Positions 7,063 to 14,888 of a DNA stretch of 25,840 bases are shown one piece after another. A program made the translations under genes and the position numbers. Source of the stretch: JBECKQ01 sp040235375 (GTDB lineage: Bacteria > Planctomycetota > Phycisphaerae > UBA1845). Numbering within the stretch: the stretch's first letter is position 1; each line of letters opens with the position of its first letter. Under the pieces are notes generated by a model. The model worked only from the letters and a program-made list of their open reading frames with translations, was not told where the DNA came from and ran no database searches. The stretch spans positions 1-25,840 of the forward strand of contig JBECKQ010000216.1 in the NCBI GenBank assembly GCA_040235375.1. Reading direction: 5' to 3'.

Positions 7063-8876
7063 GCCAGAACCCATCGAATGTCATCAACGAGGTTTGCAGG
7101 GCCCACGGCAAGGACCGCGCCCGGCTGATGGACATCGTTCGCGACGTGCAGAAGGCGTGCGGGTGTGTCAGCGACGAGTCCGCGGGGATGATTGCGAAGC
7201 AACTCGGCATTCACCGTGTCGAAGTCGAGGGGGTGGTGTCGTTCTACAGCTTTCTGTCCGAGCGGCCCAAGGGGAAGGTCGTCATCCGCCTGTGCGACGA
7301 CTACATCGACCGGATGGCCGGCAGCGAATCGGTTGGCCAGGCGCTGCGCGACGAGCTCGGCATCAGCTTTGGGGAGACAACGCCTGACGGCCGGATCACG
7401 CTCGAACACACGCCGTGCATCGGCCTGTGCGACCAGGCGCCGGCGGCGCTGATCAACGACGTGCCGGTGACCGAGCTGTCGAGCGATGCGGCTCGCCGCA
7501 TCGTGCGCGATCTGAAGGCCGGCACGGAGCCGAAGCAGCTCGTGCACCGGCTGGGCGACGGCAACAACGCCCACGAGCTCGTGCACGCCATGGTCAAGAA
7601 CAACATCCGCAAGGCGGGCCCCATCATCTTCAGCCCCATCAACCGGGGCGAGGCGATTCGCAAGGCATTGCGCATGTCGCCGGCGGAAGTGATCCGCCAG
7701 GTGAAAACGGCCCGGCTTCGCGGCTGCGGCGGGGCGGGGTTCCCGACGGGCATGAAGTGGGAGTTCGCCCGGGCCGCCGATGGCGAGAAGCGTTGCGTGA
7801 TCTGCAACGCCGACGAGGGCGAGCCGGGCACATTCAAGGACCGCGTGCTGCTGACCGAACTGCCGGACCGCGTGTTCGCCGGCATGACCATCGCGGGCTA
7901 CGCGATCGGCGCGGACGAGGGCATTCTTTACCTTCGCGCGGAGTACGGTTACCTGCGACCGTGGCTCGAGCACGTGCTGCAACAGCGTCGCGAGGACGGC
8001 CTGCTCGGCCGAAACGTCTGCGGCAAGCAGGGCGTTGACTTCGACATTCGCATCCAGATGGGCGCGGGGGCGTACATCTGCGGCGAGGAGACGGCGCTGA
8101 TCAGCTCGTGCGAGGGCGATCGCGGCGACCCGAAGAACCGGCCGCCGTTCCCGGCGCAGAAGGGCTTCCTCGGACGGCCCACGGTCGTCAACAATGTCGA
8201 GACGCTCTCCATCGTTACCAAGATCCTCGAGCAGGGGGCCGCCACGTTCAGCGAGTTCGGCAGCGGCGGCAGCACGGGGACGAAGCTGTTCAGCGTCTCC
8301 GGCGACTGCATGAGCCCCGGCGTCTACGAACTTCCGTTCGGCGTGACGCTGCGTGAGCTATTGAAAATGGTCCGCGCGGAGAACGCCGCCGCGGTGCAGG
8401 TCGGCGGCGCCAGTGGGCAGATGATCGCGCCCGACGGGTTCGATCGCAAACTCTGCTTCGACGACCTCGCCACCGGCGGATCGATCATGATCTTCGGCCC
8501 GCAGCGAAACGTGCTCGAAGTGGCCGAGGCGTTCATGGACTTCTTCATCGAGGAAAGCTGCGGCTACTGCACGCCGTGCCGCGTGGGCAACGTGCTGCTC
8601 AAGGAGCGGCTCAGCAAGATCCGCGAAAACCGGGGCGAGCCGGGCGACATCGAGTACCTCGAAGACCTCGGCCAGACGATCAAGACGGCCAGCCGCTGCG
8701 GGCTCGGCCAGACCTCACCGAACCCCGTGCTGACCACGTTGAAGAATTTCCGCTCGGTCTACGAAGCGATGATCAAGCCGAAGGATGACGGGCTTCTGCG
8801 GTCGTTCGACATACAGGCGGCGCTGGCCACGTCGAAACGGATCACCGGCCGGAAGTCGGTCCTGTACAGGGATTGA
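7059..8876 (+). CDS. hoxF: NAD-reducing [NiFe] hydrogenase diaphorase subunit HoxF (NuoE-NuoF fusion)
   Basis: A 605-residue protein joining an N-terminal NuoE-like domain (about 1-165) to a NuoF-like flavoprotein (about 195-590), the same architecture as the HoxF subunit of the Cupriavidus necator soluble hydrogenase. It carries FMN, binds NAD(H) and exchanges electrons with HoxU in the cytoplasm. Visible motifs are the flavin/nucleotide glycine loop GCGGAGFPTG from residue 222, GAGAYICGEETALI from 335, and the [4Fe-4S] ligands C501, C504, C507 and C547. In the NuoE-like part only three of the four canonical [2Fe-2S] cysteines are seen (C79, C120, C124); the position expected about five residues after C79 is not Cys. 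The start ATG overlaps the kinase stop and has GGGGAAG upstream. Gene order and motifs point to a group 3d enzyme. Confidence 0.95.
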   Translation: MSQNPSNVINEVCRAHGKDRARLMDIVRDVQKACGCVSDESAGMIAKQLGIHRVEVEGVVSFYSFLSERPKGKVVIRLCDDYIDRMAGSESVGQALRDELGISFGETTPDGRITLEHTPCIGLCDQAPAALINDVPVTELSSDAARRIVRDLKAGTEPKQLVHRLGDGNNAHELVHAMVKNNIRKAGPIIFSPINRGEAIRKALRMSPAEVIRQVKTARLRGCGGAGFPTGMKWEFARAADGEKRCVICNADEGEPGTFKDRVLLTELPDRVFAGMTIAGYAIGADEGILYLRAEYGYLRPWLEHVLQQRREDGLLGRNVCGKQGVDFDIRIQMGAGAYICGEETALISSCEGDRGDPKNRPPFPAQKGFLGRPTVVNNVETLSIVTKILEQGAATFSEFGSGGSTGTKLFSVSGDCMSPGVYELPFGVTLRELLKMVRAENAAAVQVGGASGQMIAPDGFDRKLCFDDLATGGSIMIFGPQRNVLEVAEAFMDFFIEESCGYCTPCRVGNVLLKERLSKIRENRGEPGDIEYLEDLGQTIKTASRCGLGQTSPNPVLTTLKNFRSVYEAMIKPKDDGLLRSFDIQAALATSKRITGRKSVLYRD

Positions 8877-8891
8877 GCCCGAGGAGATCAG

Positions 8892-9608
8892 ATGAGTACG
8901 GTCACATTCACAATCGACGGCGTGGAGGTTCAAGGCCGGCCGGGCCAGACCATCATCGAAGCGGCCGACGATGCCGGCGTCTACATCCCGCGTCTCTGCC
9001 ACTTGCAGGGCCTCGCGCCGCACGGCAGTTGCCGCCTGTGCACGGTGCTGGTGAACGGCCGGCCGCAGCCGGCGTGCATTCAGCCGATCGCCGAGGGGAT
9101 GATCGTCGAGAATGACACCGAGAAACTCAAGCACCTGCGCGCCAACATTCTCGAAATGCTCTTCGTCGAGGGCAACCACTTCTGCATGTTCTGCGAGAAG
9201 AGCGGCAACTGCGAGCTGCAGGCGCAGGCCTACCGGCACGGCATCACCGCGCCGAAATACCCGTTCATGTACCCGGTGCGCGAGGTGGATGCCTCGCATC
9301 CGGATATCTTCATCGATCATCACCGGTGCATCCTGTGCGCCCGGTGCGTGCGCGCCTCGCGCGACCTGGATGGCAAGTACGTGTTCGGCTTCGTCGGGCG
9401 GGGGCCGAAGAAGCGCGTGGCGGTGAACGCGGAGGCGCGGCTGTCGGACTCCGGGCTCGACGTCACGGATAAGGCCGTCGACGTGTGTCCCGTCGGGGCG
9501 ATTCTGCGAAAACACGTGGGCTACGCGGTGCCGATCGGAAAAAGAACGTACGACCATACACCTATCGGGTCCGACATCGAGGCCCGGCGGAAGAGTGCGA
9601 GCGCGTAA
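8892..9608 (+). CDS. hoxU: NAD-reducing hydrogenase electron-transfer subunit HoxU
   Basis: A 238-residue iron-sulfur protein homologous to the N-terminal part of NuoG, carrying electrons between HoxF and the HoxYH hydrogenase. The N-terminal plant-type [2Fe-2S] domain has C36, C47, C50 and C62. A second cluster region has NHFCMFCEKSGNC (H96, C98, C101, C107). A [4Fe-4S] set follows with C146, C149 and C152 and the distant C199 in VCPVGAI. The length equals that of known HoxU subunits. The start is supported by GAGGAG 6 nt upstream. It lies 15 nt after hoxF and 12 nt before hoxY, inside the same operon. Confidence 0.95.
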   Translation: MSTVTFTIDGVEVQGRPGQTIIEAADDAGVYIPRLCHLQGLAPHGSCRLCTVLVNGRPQPACIQPIAEGMIVENDTEKLKHLRANILEMLFVEGNHFCMFCEKSGNCELQAQAYRHGITAPKYPFMYPVREVDASHPDIFIDHHRCILCARCVRASRDLDGKYVFGFVGRGPKKRVAVNAEARLSDSGLDVTDKAVDVCPVGAILRKHVGYAVPIGKRTYDHTPIGSDIEARRKSASA

Positions 9609-9620
9609 GGAAGAACGAAC

Positions 9621-10166
9621 ATGGCAAAGCCGAAAATCGCGACGACATCGCTTGCCGGCTGCTTCGGTTGTCACATGTCCGTGCTGGACATCGACGACCG
9701 CATCCTGAAGCTGGTCGAGCTGGTGGATTTCGACAAGTCGCCGATGGACGACATCAAGAAGTTCACCGGCCGGTGCCGGATCGGCCTGATCGAGGGGGGC
9801 TGCGCGAACGAGGAGAACGTGCACGTGTTGCAGGAGTTCCGCAAGCACTGCGACATCCTGATCTCGACCGGCGAGTGCGCCATCATGGGCGACATCCCCG
9901 CGATGCGGAACATGGTTCCGCTCGAGGAGTGCCTCGACGAGGCGTACATCAAGGGGCCGAGCGTGTACAACCCGAGCAACACGGTGCCCAACGACGAGGA
10001 GATTCCCCTGCTGTTGGACAAGGTATACCCGTGTCACGAGGTGGTGAAGATCGATTACCACCTGCCCGGTTGCCCGCCCTCGGCGGACACCATCTGGCAG
10101 GCCCTGACGGCGCTGTTGACCGACAAGCCGGTCAACCTTCCTTACGAGCTGATCAAGTACGACTAA
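9621..10166 (+). CDS. hoxY: NAD-reducing hydrogenase small subunit HoxY
   Basis: A 181-residue short-form small subunit, without a Tat signal peptide and with only the proximal [4Fe-4S] cluster, as expected for cytoplasmic group 3 enzymes. Cluster ligands are C14 and C17 in AGCFGCHMS, C86 in STGECAIMG and C151 in LPGCPPSAD. The conserved EGGCANEENVHV segment (from residue 58) is also present. It passes electrons from the NiFe site of HoxH to HoxU/HoxF. AGGAAG precedes the ATG. It is positioned between hoxU and hoxH, as in the C. necator and cyanobacterial operons. Confidence 0.95.
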   Translation: MAKPKIATTSLAGCFGCHMSVLDIDDRILKLVELVDFDKSPMDDIKKFTGRCRIGLIEGGCANEENVHVLQEFRKHCDILISTGECAIMGDIPAMRNMVPLEECLDEAYIKGPSVYNPSNTVPNDEEIPLLLDKVYPCHEVVKIDYHLPGCPPSADTIWQALTALLTDKPVNLPYELIKYD

Positions 10167-10195
10167 CCCGCGGCAGCAAAGCCTGGAGAGACACC

Positions 10196-11638
10196 GTGGT
10201 TGCGACGAACGGAACAAGAAGAATCGTCATCGAGCCGGTCACCAGAGTGGAGGGCCATGGCAAGGTGACGATCCTCCTGGATGAGAACGGCCGGGTGGCG
10301 CGGACGCGCCTGCACATCGTGGAGTTCCGCGGCTTCGAGCGGTTCATCCAGGGGCGCATGTACTGGGAGATTCCCGTCATCGTGCAGCGGCTGTGCGGTA
10401 TCTGCCCGGTGAGCCACCACCTGGCGGCGGCCAAGGCGATGGACCGGATCGTCGGCGCGGACCGCATTCCGCCGACCGCCGAGAAGATGCGCCGGCTGAT
10501 GCACTACGGGCAGACGTTTCAGTCGCACGCCCTGCATTTCTTCCACCTGTGCTCGCCGGATTTGCTCTTCGGCTTCGACGCCGATCCCGCGATCCGCAAT
10601 GTCATCGGCGTGGCGGCCAAGTATCCCGACCTGGCGGTGCAGGGCGTCATGATGCGCAAGTACGGCCAGGAGCTGATCAAGGCGACCGCCGGCAAGAAGA
10701 TCCACGGCACCGGGGCGATCCCCGGCGGCATCAACAAGAACCTCTCGATCGAGGAGCGGGATGGCTTTTTGAAGGACCTCGATCAGATGGTCGAGTGGTC
10801 GCGCGGGGCGCTGAAGATCGCCCGCGACTACACGATGCAGCATCTCGAGAGCCTGAAACCGTTCGGGTCGTTCGATTCGAATCACCTTTCGCTCGTTCGC
10901 GACGACGGAGCGATGGACCTGTATCACGGGAACCTGCGGGCGATTGACGCGGAAGGCAAGGCGATCTTCGACCAGGTCGATTACTCGAAGTACCTCGACT
11001 ACGTGGCCGAGGAGGTCCGCCCGTGGTCGTACATGAAGTTCCCGTTCATCAAGTCGCTGGGGCCGGAGCGCGGGTGGTATCGCGTCGGTCCGCTGGCGCG
11101 GATCAACACGTGCAAGTTCATCGATACCCCGGAGGCCGAGGCCGCTCGCAAGGAGTTCATGGCGCTCACCGACGGCAAGCCGAACAACATCACAATGGCA
11201 TATCACTGGGCGCGAATGATCGAGACGCTGCACGCTGTGGAGAAGATCAAGGAGCTGTTGCACGACCCGGATCTCCAGGGGACGGACCTGGTGGCGAGGG
11301 GCGACAAGCGGTACGAGGCGGTCGGCCTGATCGAGGCGCCGCGCGGCACGCTGTTCCACCACTACCGCATCAACGAAGACGACCAGGTGGTCATGGCGAA
11401 TCTCATCGTCTCGACGACCAACAACAACGAGCCGATGAACCAGGCGGTCCGCCGCGTGGCCATGGATCACCTGTCCGGCGCCCAGATCACCGAGGGCTTG
11501 TTGAACCACGTGGAGGTGGCGATCCGCGCGTATGATCCGTGCCTGTCCTGCGCGACGCACGCGTTGGGGGCGATGCCGCTGACGGTCGAGCTGCGCGACC
11601 ATGAGGGCGAGTTGCTGGACGAGAGGACGAAGGGATGA
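10196..11638 (+). CDS. hoxH: NAD-reducing hydrogenase large (NiFe) subunit HoxH
   Basis: A 480-residue catalytic subunit that holds the Ni-Fe(CN)2CO site for H2 oxidation or proton reduction. The N-terminal ligand motif is RLCGICPVSH (C67, C70, H74) and the C-terminal one is DPCLSCATH (C449, C452, H455). A 25-residue extension after H455 (ALGAMPL...) is the peptide normally removed by the maturation protease. EPVTRVEGHGKV near the N-terminus is the standard large-subunit opening. The GTG at 10196 is chosen because GGAG at 10185-10188 lies 7 nt upstream and it gives the normal family start; the frame is open further upstream without homology. The stop overlaps the hoxW start by 4 nt. Confidence 0.96.
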   Translation: MVATNGTRRIVIEPVTRVEGHGKVTILLDENGRVARTRLHIVEFRGFERFIQGRMYWEIPVIVQRLCGICPVSHHLAAAKAMDRIVGADRIPPTAEKMRRLMHYGQTFQSHALHFFHLCSPDLLFGFDADPAIRNVIGVAAKYPDLAVQGVMMRKYGQELIKATAGKKIHGTGAIPGGINKNLSIEERDGFLKDLDQMVEWSRGALKIARDYTMQHLESLKPFGSFDSNHLSLVRDDGAMDLYHGNLRAIDAEGKAIFDQVDYSKYLDYVAEEVRPWSYMKFPFIKSLGPERGWYRVGPLARINTCKFIDTPEAEAARKEFMALTDGKPNNITMAYHWARMIETLHAVEKIKELLHDPDLQGTDLVARGDKRYEAVGLIEAPRGTLFHHYRINEDDQVVMANLIVSTTNNNEPMNQAVRRVAMDHLSGAQITEGLLNHVEVAIRAYDPCLSCATHALGAMPLTVELRDHEGELLDERTKG

Positions 11639-12150
11639 CCGACGCCGGCGAGCGCGTTCTGCTGATCGGCTACGGCAATCCCGGCCGGCGCGACGACGGT
11701 CTGGGGCCGGTGCTCGCCGAGGCCGTGTCGCGGCTCGGCATCGACGGCGTGACGGTGGACGTGGACTACCAGTTGAACGTGGAGGACGCAGCGGCGGTCG
11801 CCGAGCATGACGTGGTGATCTTCGCCGACGCCGACACGACGAGCGAAGAGCCGTTTTACTTTGCGAGGCTCGAGCCGGCCGCGGACATGAGCTTCAGCAC
11901 GCACAGCGTCCGGCCCGAGGCCGTGCTCGGCCTGGCCCTGCGGCTTTTCGGATCGGCCGCCCGCGGCTACGTGCTGGGCATACGCGGCTACGAGTTCAAC
12001 ACGTTTGGAGAGGATCTCTCGCCGCGGGCGCGGCAGAATCTCGATGAGGCTGCCGCATTCGTCGAAGACGTGCTTCGCCGGCGTGCCTTCGACGAGGCGG
12101 TCACACGGCGCGGCAGCGGATCACTGCCGGCAGGGGCGTCTATCACTTGA
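11635..12150 (+). CDS. hoxW: Hydrogenase maturation endopeptidase HoxW
   Basis: A 171-residue member of the HyaD/HybD/HoxW (peptidase M52) family, which clips the C-terminal extension of the NiFe large subunit after nickel insertion. Seen are the N-terminal GYGNPGRRDDGLGP motif with the acidic Ni-sensing position, DVDYQLNVED, VVIFADAD, and the histidine in SFSTHSV, matching the E/D/H nickel-binding triad of HybD (here the first acid is Asp). The start overlaps the hoxH stop (ATGA), so protease and substrate are translationally coupled. The C-terminal tail after residue 150 is poorly conserved and low in hydrophobics. Confidence 0.92.
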   Translation: MTDAGERVLLIGYGNPGRRDDGLGPVLAEAVSRLGIDGVTVDVDYQLNVEDAAAVAEHDVVIFADADTTSEEPFYFARLEPAADMSFSTHSVRPEAVLGLALRLFGSAARGYVLGIRGYEFNTFGEDLSPRARQNLDEAAAFVEDVLRRRAFDEAVTRRGSGSLPAGASIT

Positions 12151-12159
12151 GGTGCAGAC

Positions 12160-12534
12160 ATGGAAGACGGCAAGCACGTGATTCTCGTCGTTGACGACGA
12201 TCAGGACGTTCTGGACGCGGCTCGGATGATTCTGGAGTCGAACGGCTACAAGATGGCGGAGGCGCGCACGGCCGAGGACGGGGTCAAGGCGTACAAGGCA
12301 TCCAACCCGGACCTCGTAATCGTCGATCTGATGATGGAGGAGGTTGATGCCGGCACCAGCTTTGTCACGCAGCTCCAAGCGCTGGGGAACAAGGCGCCGA
12401 TTTACATGCTCAGCTCCGTCGGCGATCGCCTGAACATGAACACGGACTATTCCGCCCTCGGCCTGAGCGGCGTTTTCCAGAAGCCGCTCGAGGCAACCAC
12501 GCTCCTGGCCATCCTGAAGTCGAAGCTGAAGTAG
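12160..12534 (+). CDS. Stand-alone response-regulator receiver (CheY-like)
   Basis: A 124-residue receiver with all canonical residues: D12/D13 acidic pocket (LVVDDDQD), phosphoacceptor D56 in VIVDLMMEE, S85/S86 switch in YMLSSVGD, and K108-P109 in VFQKPLE. There is no DNA-binding output domain. The DLMMEExDxG variant after the phospho-Asp is one I associate with receivers encoded beside multimeric NAD-linked hydrogenases. It starts 9 nt after hoxW with GAGGTG as ribosome-binding site, so it is the last gene of the operon. It is the plausible partner of the kinase seven kilobases upstream; without an output domain it would act through protein contact or a phosphorelay. Confidence 0.9.
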   Translation: MEDGKHVILVVDDDQDVLDAARMILESNGYKMAEARTAEDGVKAYKASNPDLVIVDLMMEEVDAGTSFVTQLQALGNKAPIYMLSSVGDRLNMNTDYSALGLSGVFQKPLEATTLLAILKSKLK

Positions 12535-12536
12535 CC

Positions 12537-12566
12537 GCGAAAAACGAGGTCGGGAGTCTTTTTCGC
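12537..12566. terminator. Possible bidirectional terminator hairpin
   Basis: GCGAAAAA (12537-12544) and TTTTTCGC (12559-12566) are perfectly complementary with a 14-nt loop. The element starts 2 nt after the receiver stop codon and lies between convergent genes, with A and T tracts on the two arms as in bidirectional terminators. The stem is short in GC pairs, so efficiency is uncertain. Confidence 0.4.
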
Positions 12567-12607
12567 TCCCCCTGCCCATCTCTGTTTGCGGCCGATTGGA
12601 GAATCCC

Positions 12608-13672
12608 CTAACTGCGTTGCCCGGTCGGGCGACCTGACAGTCCAACGGCCTTCTTCACCGTTTCGATCGCCCGGTCGATGGCCGGTGCGTCCACGTCGAG
12701 ATGCATCACCGCGCGGATGCGATGAGGAGAAACGGCAAGTATCCACACGCCCAGTTCGTGGACCTTGACTGCCAGAGGCGTGGCACTGTTCCAGGCGGGA
12801 TCGACGTCAAAGTAAACGATGTTCGTCTCCGGCTCGATGACGCGCAGGGGCGCGCACTGACGGATGCCGGCGGCAAAACGTGCGGCGTTGGCGTGATCGT
12901 CGGCGAGTCTCTCCACGTTGTGGTCGAGGGCGTACTCGGCCGCGGCGGCGAGCACGCCGGCCTGACGCATGCCGCCGCCGTACATCTTGCGGAAACGCCG
13001 GGCCCGGTCGATGAACTCGCGGGTGCCGGCCAAGGCGGACCCGACCGGGGCGCCGAGACCTTTCGAGAAGCAGATCGTCGCGGAGTCGCAGTGTGCCGCG
13101 TAGTCGGCCGGCTTGAGCCCGGTGGCGACGCAGGCGTTCATGATGCGGGCGCCGTCGAGATGGACTTTCAAGCCGGACCGGCGGGCGGTTTCTCCGATCG
13201 CCTTCACGTCTTCCAGCTTCCAGACCGATCCGCCGCCGCGGTTCTGCGTGTTTTCGATAATGACGAGTTTGCTGCGCGGAAAGTGCGGATCGTCCGGGCG
13301 GACCGCGGCCCGGACATCCTCGGCCGTGAATATGCCGCGGTCGCCGTCGAGCAGGCGGATCGAGCAGCCGGCCAGGGCGAACGGGGCGCCGCCTTCGTAG
13401 TTGTAGATGTGGCTGGCGTGGTGGCAGATAATCTCGTTGCCCGGCTCGGTGTGGGAGCGGATGGCGACCTGGTTGGCCATCGTGCCGGAGGGGACGAAGA
13501 GCGCGGCCTCCTTGTCGAACATGGCGGCCACGCGTTGCTGAAGGCGGTTTACCGTCGGGTCGTCGCCGAACACGTCGTCGCCGACTTCGGCTCGGGCGAT
13601 GGCCTCGCGCATTGCGGGCGTGGGCCTGGTGACGGTGTCGCTACGCAGGTCGATGATGTCATCACGTGTCAT
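12608..13672 (-). CDS. ltaE: Low-specificity L-threonine aldolase
   Basis: A 354-residue fold-type I PLP enzyme that cleaves L-threonine and L-allo-threonine to glycine and acetaldehyde in the cytoplasm. The opening IDLRSDTVTRPTPAM, the GDDVFGDDPTVNRL segment, FVPSGTMANQVA, HLDGARIMNA (D173 and R176) and the PLP lysine K204 in CFSKGLGAPVGS are all textbook for the beta-eliminating lyase/threonine aldolase family. The length is normal. It lies 24 nt downstream of the Nudix gene on the same strand, so the two probably share a transcript. Other fold-type I lyases are unlikely given the SKGLGAPVGS motif. Confidence 0.94.
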   Translation of the reverse strand: MTRDDIIDLRSDTVTRPTPAMREAIARAEVGDDVFGDDPTVNRLQQRVAAMFDKEAALFVPSGTMANQVAIRSHTEPGNEIICHHASHIYNYEGGAPFALAGCSIRLLDGDRGIFTAEDVRAAVRPDDPHFPRSKLVIIENTQNRGGGSVWKLEDVKAIGETARRSGLKVHLDGARIMNACVATGLKPADYAAHCDSATICFSKGLGAPVGSALAGTREFIDRARRFRKMYGGGMRQAGVLAAAAEYALDHNVERLADDHANAARFAAGIRQCAPLRVIEPETNIVYFDVDPAWNSATPLAVKVHELGVWILAVSPHRIRAVMHLDVDAPAIDRAIETVKKAVGLSGRPTGQRS

Positions 13673-13696
13673 TGGCGTTGTGCTTTCCGCAGTTAG

Positions 13697-14269
13697 TCAG
13701 TCGAATGCAGATACTTCCTCCAGGAATTCGTGCAGGATTCGGGCGGTGACACCCCAGATTCGGGCGCCGTCGACGGCGTAGCCCAGTTGCGCGCCGATGT
13801 CGGCGATGGAGCGGCCGGCGAAGTCGGCGGCGTGTGTTTCGATCAACTCGTCCAGGGGAACCTCGATGACGCGGGCGATTTCGCGGGCGTCGATGCGCAG
13901 GGGAGCCGGCCCGCTCCAGCGGCCGACGACGACATCGAGGTCGTGGTTGGAAGAGACCGTCTGAAAGTGGCCGAGCGAGCCGAGCAGTTCGACCGCGCCG
14001 GGCTCGATGCCGAGCTCTTCGTGAAGTTCGCGGAGGGCGGCGGCGCATGCATCCTTGTCGCCGGGGTCGATCCGGCCGCCGGGCAGGGCCACCTGGGCCC
14101 GCCAGTGGTAGCCCTCGGAATCCGTCTTCTGGATGGCGACCACGGCGGTTTCGGGCCGGTCCACGAGAAGAAGGCAGACGGAGTCGGCGACGAAGCCGTC
14201 CGGTCGCGGGCAGACCGGGCCGCGTCGGCCGGCGAGCTTGCGTTTGAGTGCGGCGTAGTCGATCCGCAT
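13697..14269 (-). CDS. Nudix hydrolase, CoA pyrophosphatase-like
   Basis: A 190-residue protein starting at the ATG at 14269, which has GAGGAG just upstream; an upstream in-frame start would add 28 residues without family character. The Nudix box is LPGGRIDPGDKD followed by LRELHEELGI (G64-G65, R80, E81, E84, E85). The GGRxDPxD form of the box is typical of the UPF0035/NUDT7-like coenzyme A diphosphatases, which split CoA to 3',5'-ADP and 4'-phosphopantetheine. Substrate assignment is by motif only; a general dinucleotide pyrophosphatase remains possible. It is first in a probable two-gene operon with the threonine aldolase. Confidence 0.85.
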   Translation of the reverse strand: MRIDYAALKRKLAGRRGPVCPRPDGFVADSVCLLLVDRPETAVVAIQKTDSEGYHWRAQVALPGGRIDPGDKDACAAALRELHEELGIEPGAVELLGSLGHFQTVSSNHDLDVVVGRWSGPAPLRIDAREIARVIEVPLDELIETHAADFAGRSIADIGAQLGYAVDGARIWGVTARILHEFLEEVSAFD

Positions 14270-14888
14270 GGTGCTCCTCATGGCAGACGGATGGTCGCCG
14301 GACAATGGTAGCACGCGCATGGGTAGATTGCGCGGGTAGTGGAAGGAGTGCAACTGCAGCCCTTCCGCCGCGAGCCAGGCGCACCGAGTGGAGACCGCAT
14401 GAGCGTTTCCCTGGGCGAGTTACGGGTACGTCGAAGGGCTGAGCCTGGACCGGTCGTTTCCTGGGTCGGCGGCCGCGGGCGACCATCAGGAGCCGTCTGG
14501 AGGTGAGCTGTTCAGTGGCTCGCTGTGTGCGATGTTGACTGGGGGACTACTGTTCATGTGCCTGCCTGGACTCCCAGGAGGCAAGAACCGGCGAGTGGTG
14601 TCCAAGTCGTGAACAACACATGCCCAACTGAAGTCCCGCGATATCTCTGGTAGCGAAAACCCGTGCCAGAATGTTCTTTGCGGTCGCATCGCTTCGTATC
14701 TACCATGACGATGGATTCCGGGCCGAATCGTGACTGTGGCATCATGTTGGTCGAATTCAGCCGAGTTGCGGCATCGCGCGCGGAAGTTGAACAGTCGGCG
14801 GCGCGGCCTTGTTCGCGGCCGAATCGTAGCGTCCTTCGCGTGCAGGACGATGCGAGGACACCATGACAGACAGAAAGGCGTGACGACC
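14270..14888. other. 619-bp divergent intergenic region
   Basis: This region lies between the divergent Nudix and WD40 genes. I see no convincing gene; the open minus-strand frame across 14486-15217 is mostly antisense to the WD40 gene. It holds a hairpin at 14559-14583, and two loosely similar segments near 14500-14520 and 14541-14560 (both containing CTGTTCA or close variants). No consensus promoter could be assigned. Confidence 0.4.
14559..14583. repeat. Hairpin, 10-bp stem with one bulge
   Basis: TGCCT (14559-14563) pairs with AGGCA (14579-14583) and CCTGG (14565-14569) with CCAGG (14574-14578), with a bulged G at 14564 and the tetraloop ACTC. No T-tract follows on either strand, so it is not a classic terminator. 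It may be a dispersed repeat or a 5' leader structure of the WD40 gene. Confidence 0.45.

Noticed and set aside
6120..7982. A 620-codon minus-strand frame antisense to the kinase and hoxF
   Set aside because: No recognisable motifs and typical antisense composition; the hoxF and kinase frames are firmly identified.
9485..10195. N-terminal extension of hoxH through the open upstream frame
   Set aside because: The extension overlaps hoxU and hoxY, lacks homology, and a good GGAG site precedes the GTG at 10196.
8715..11602. Two long minus-strand frames (8715-10217 and 10163-11602) antisense to hoxU, hoxY and hoxH
   Set aside because: They mirror well-conserved hydrogenase genes; the sequences are His/Arg/Asp-rich antisense artefacts.
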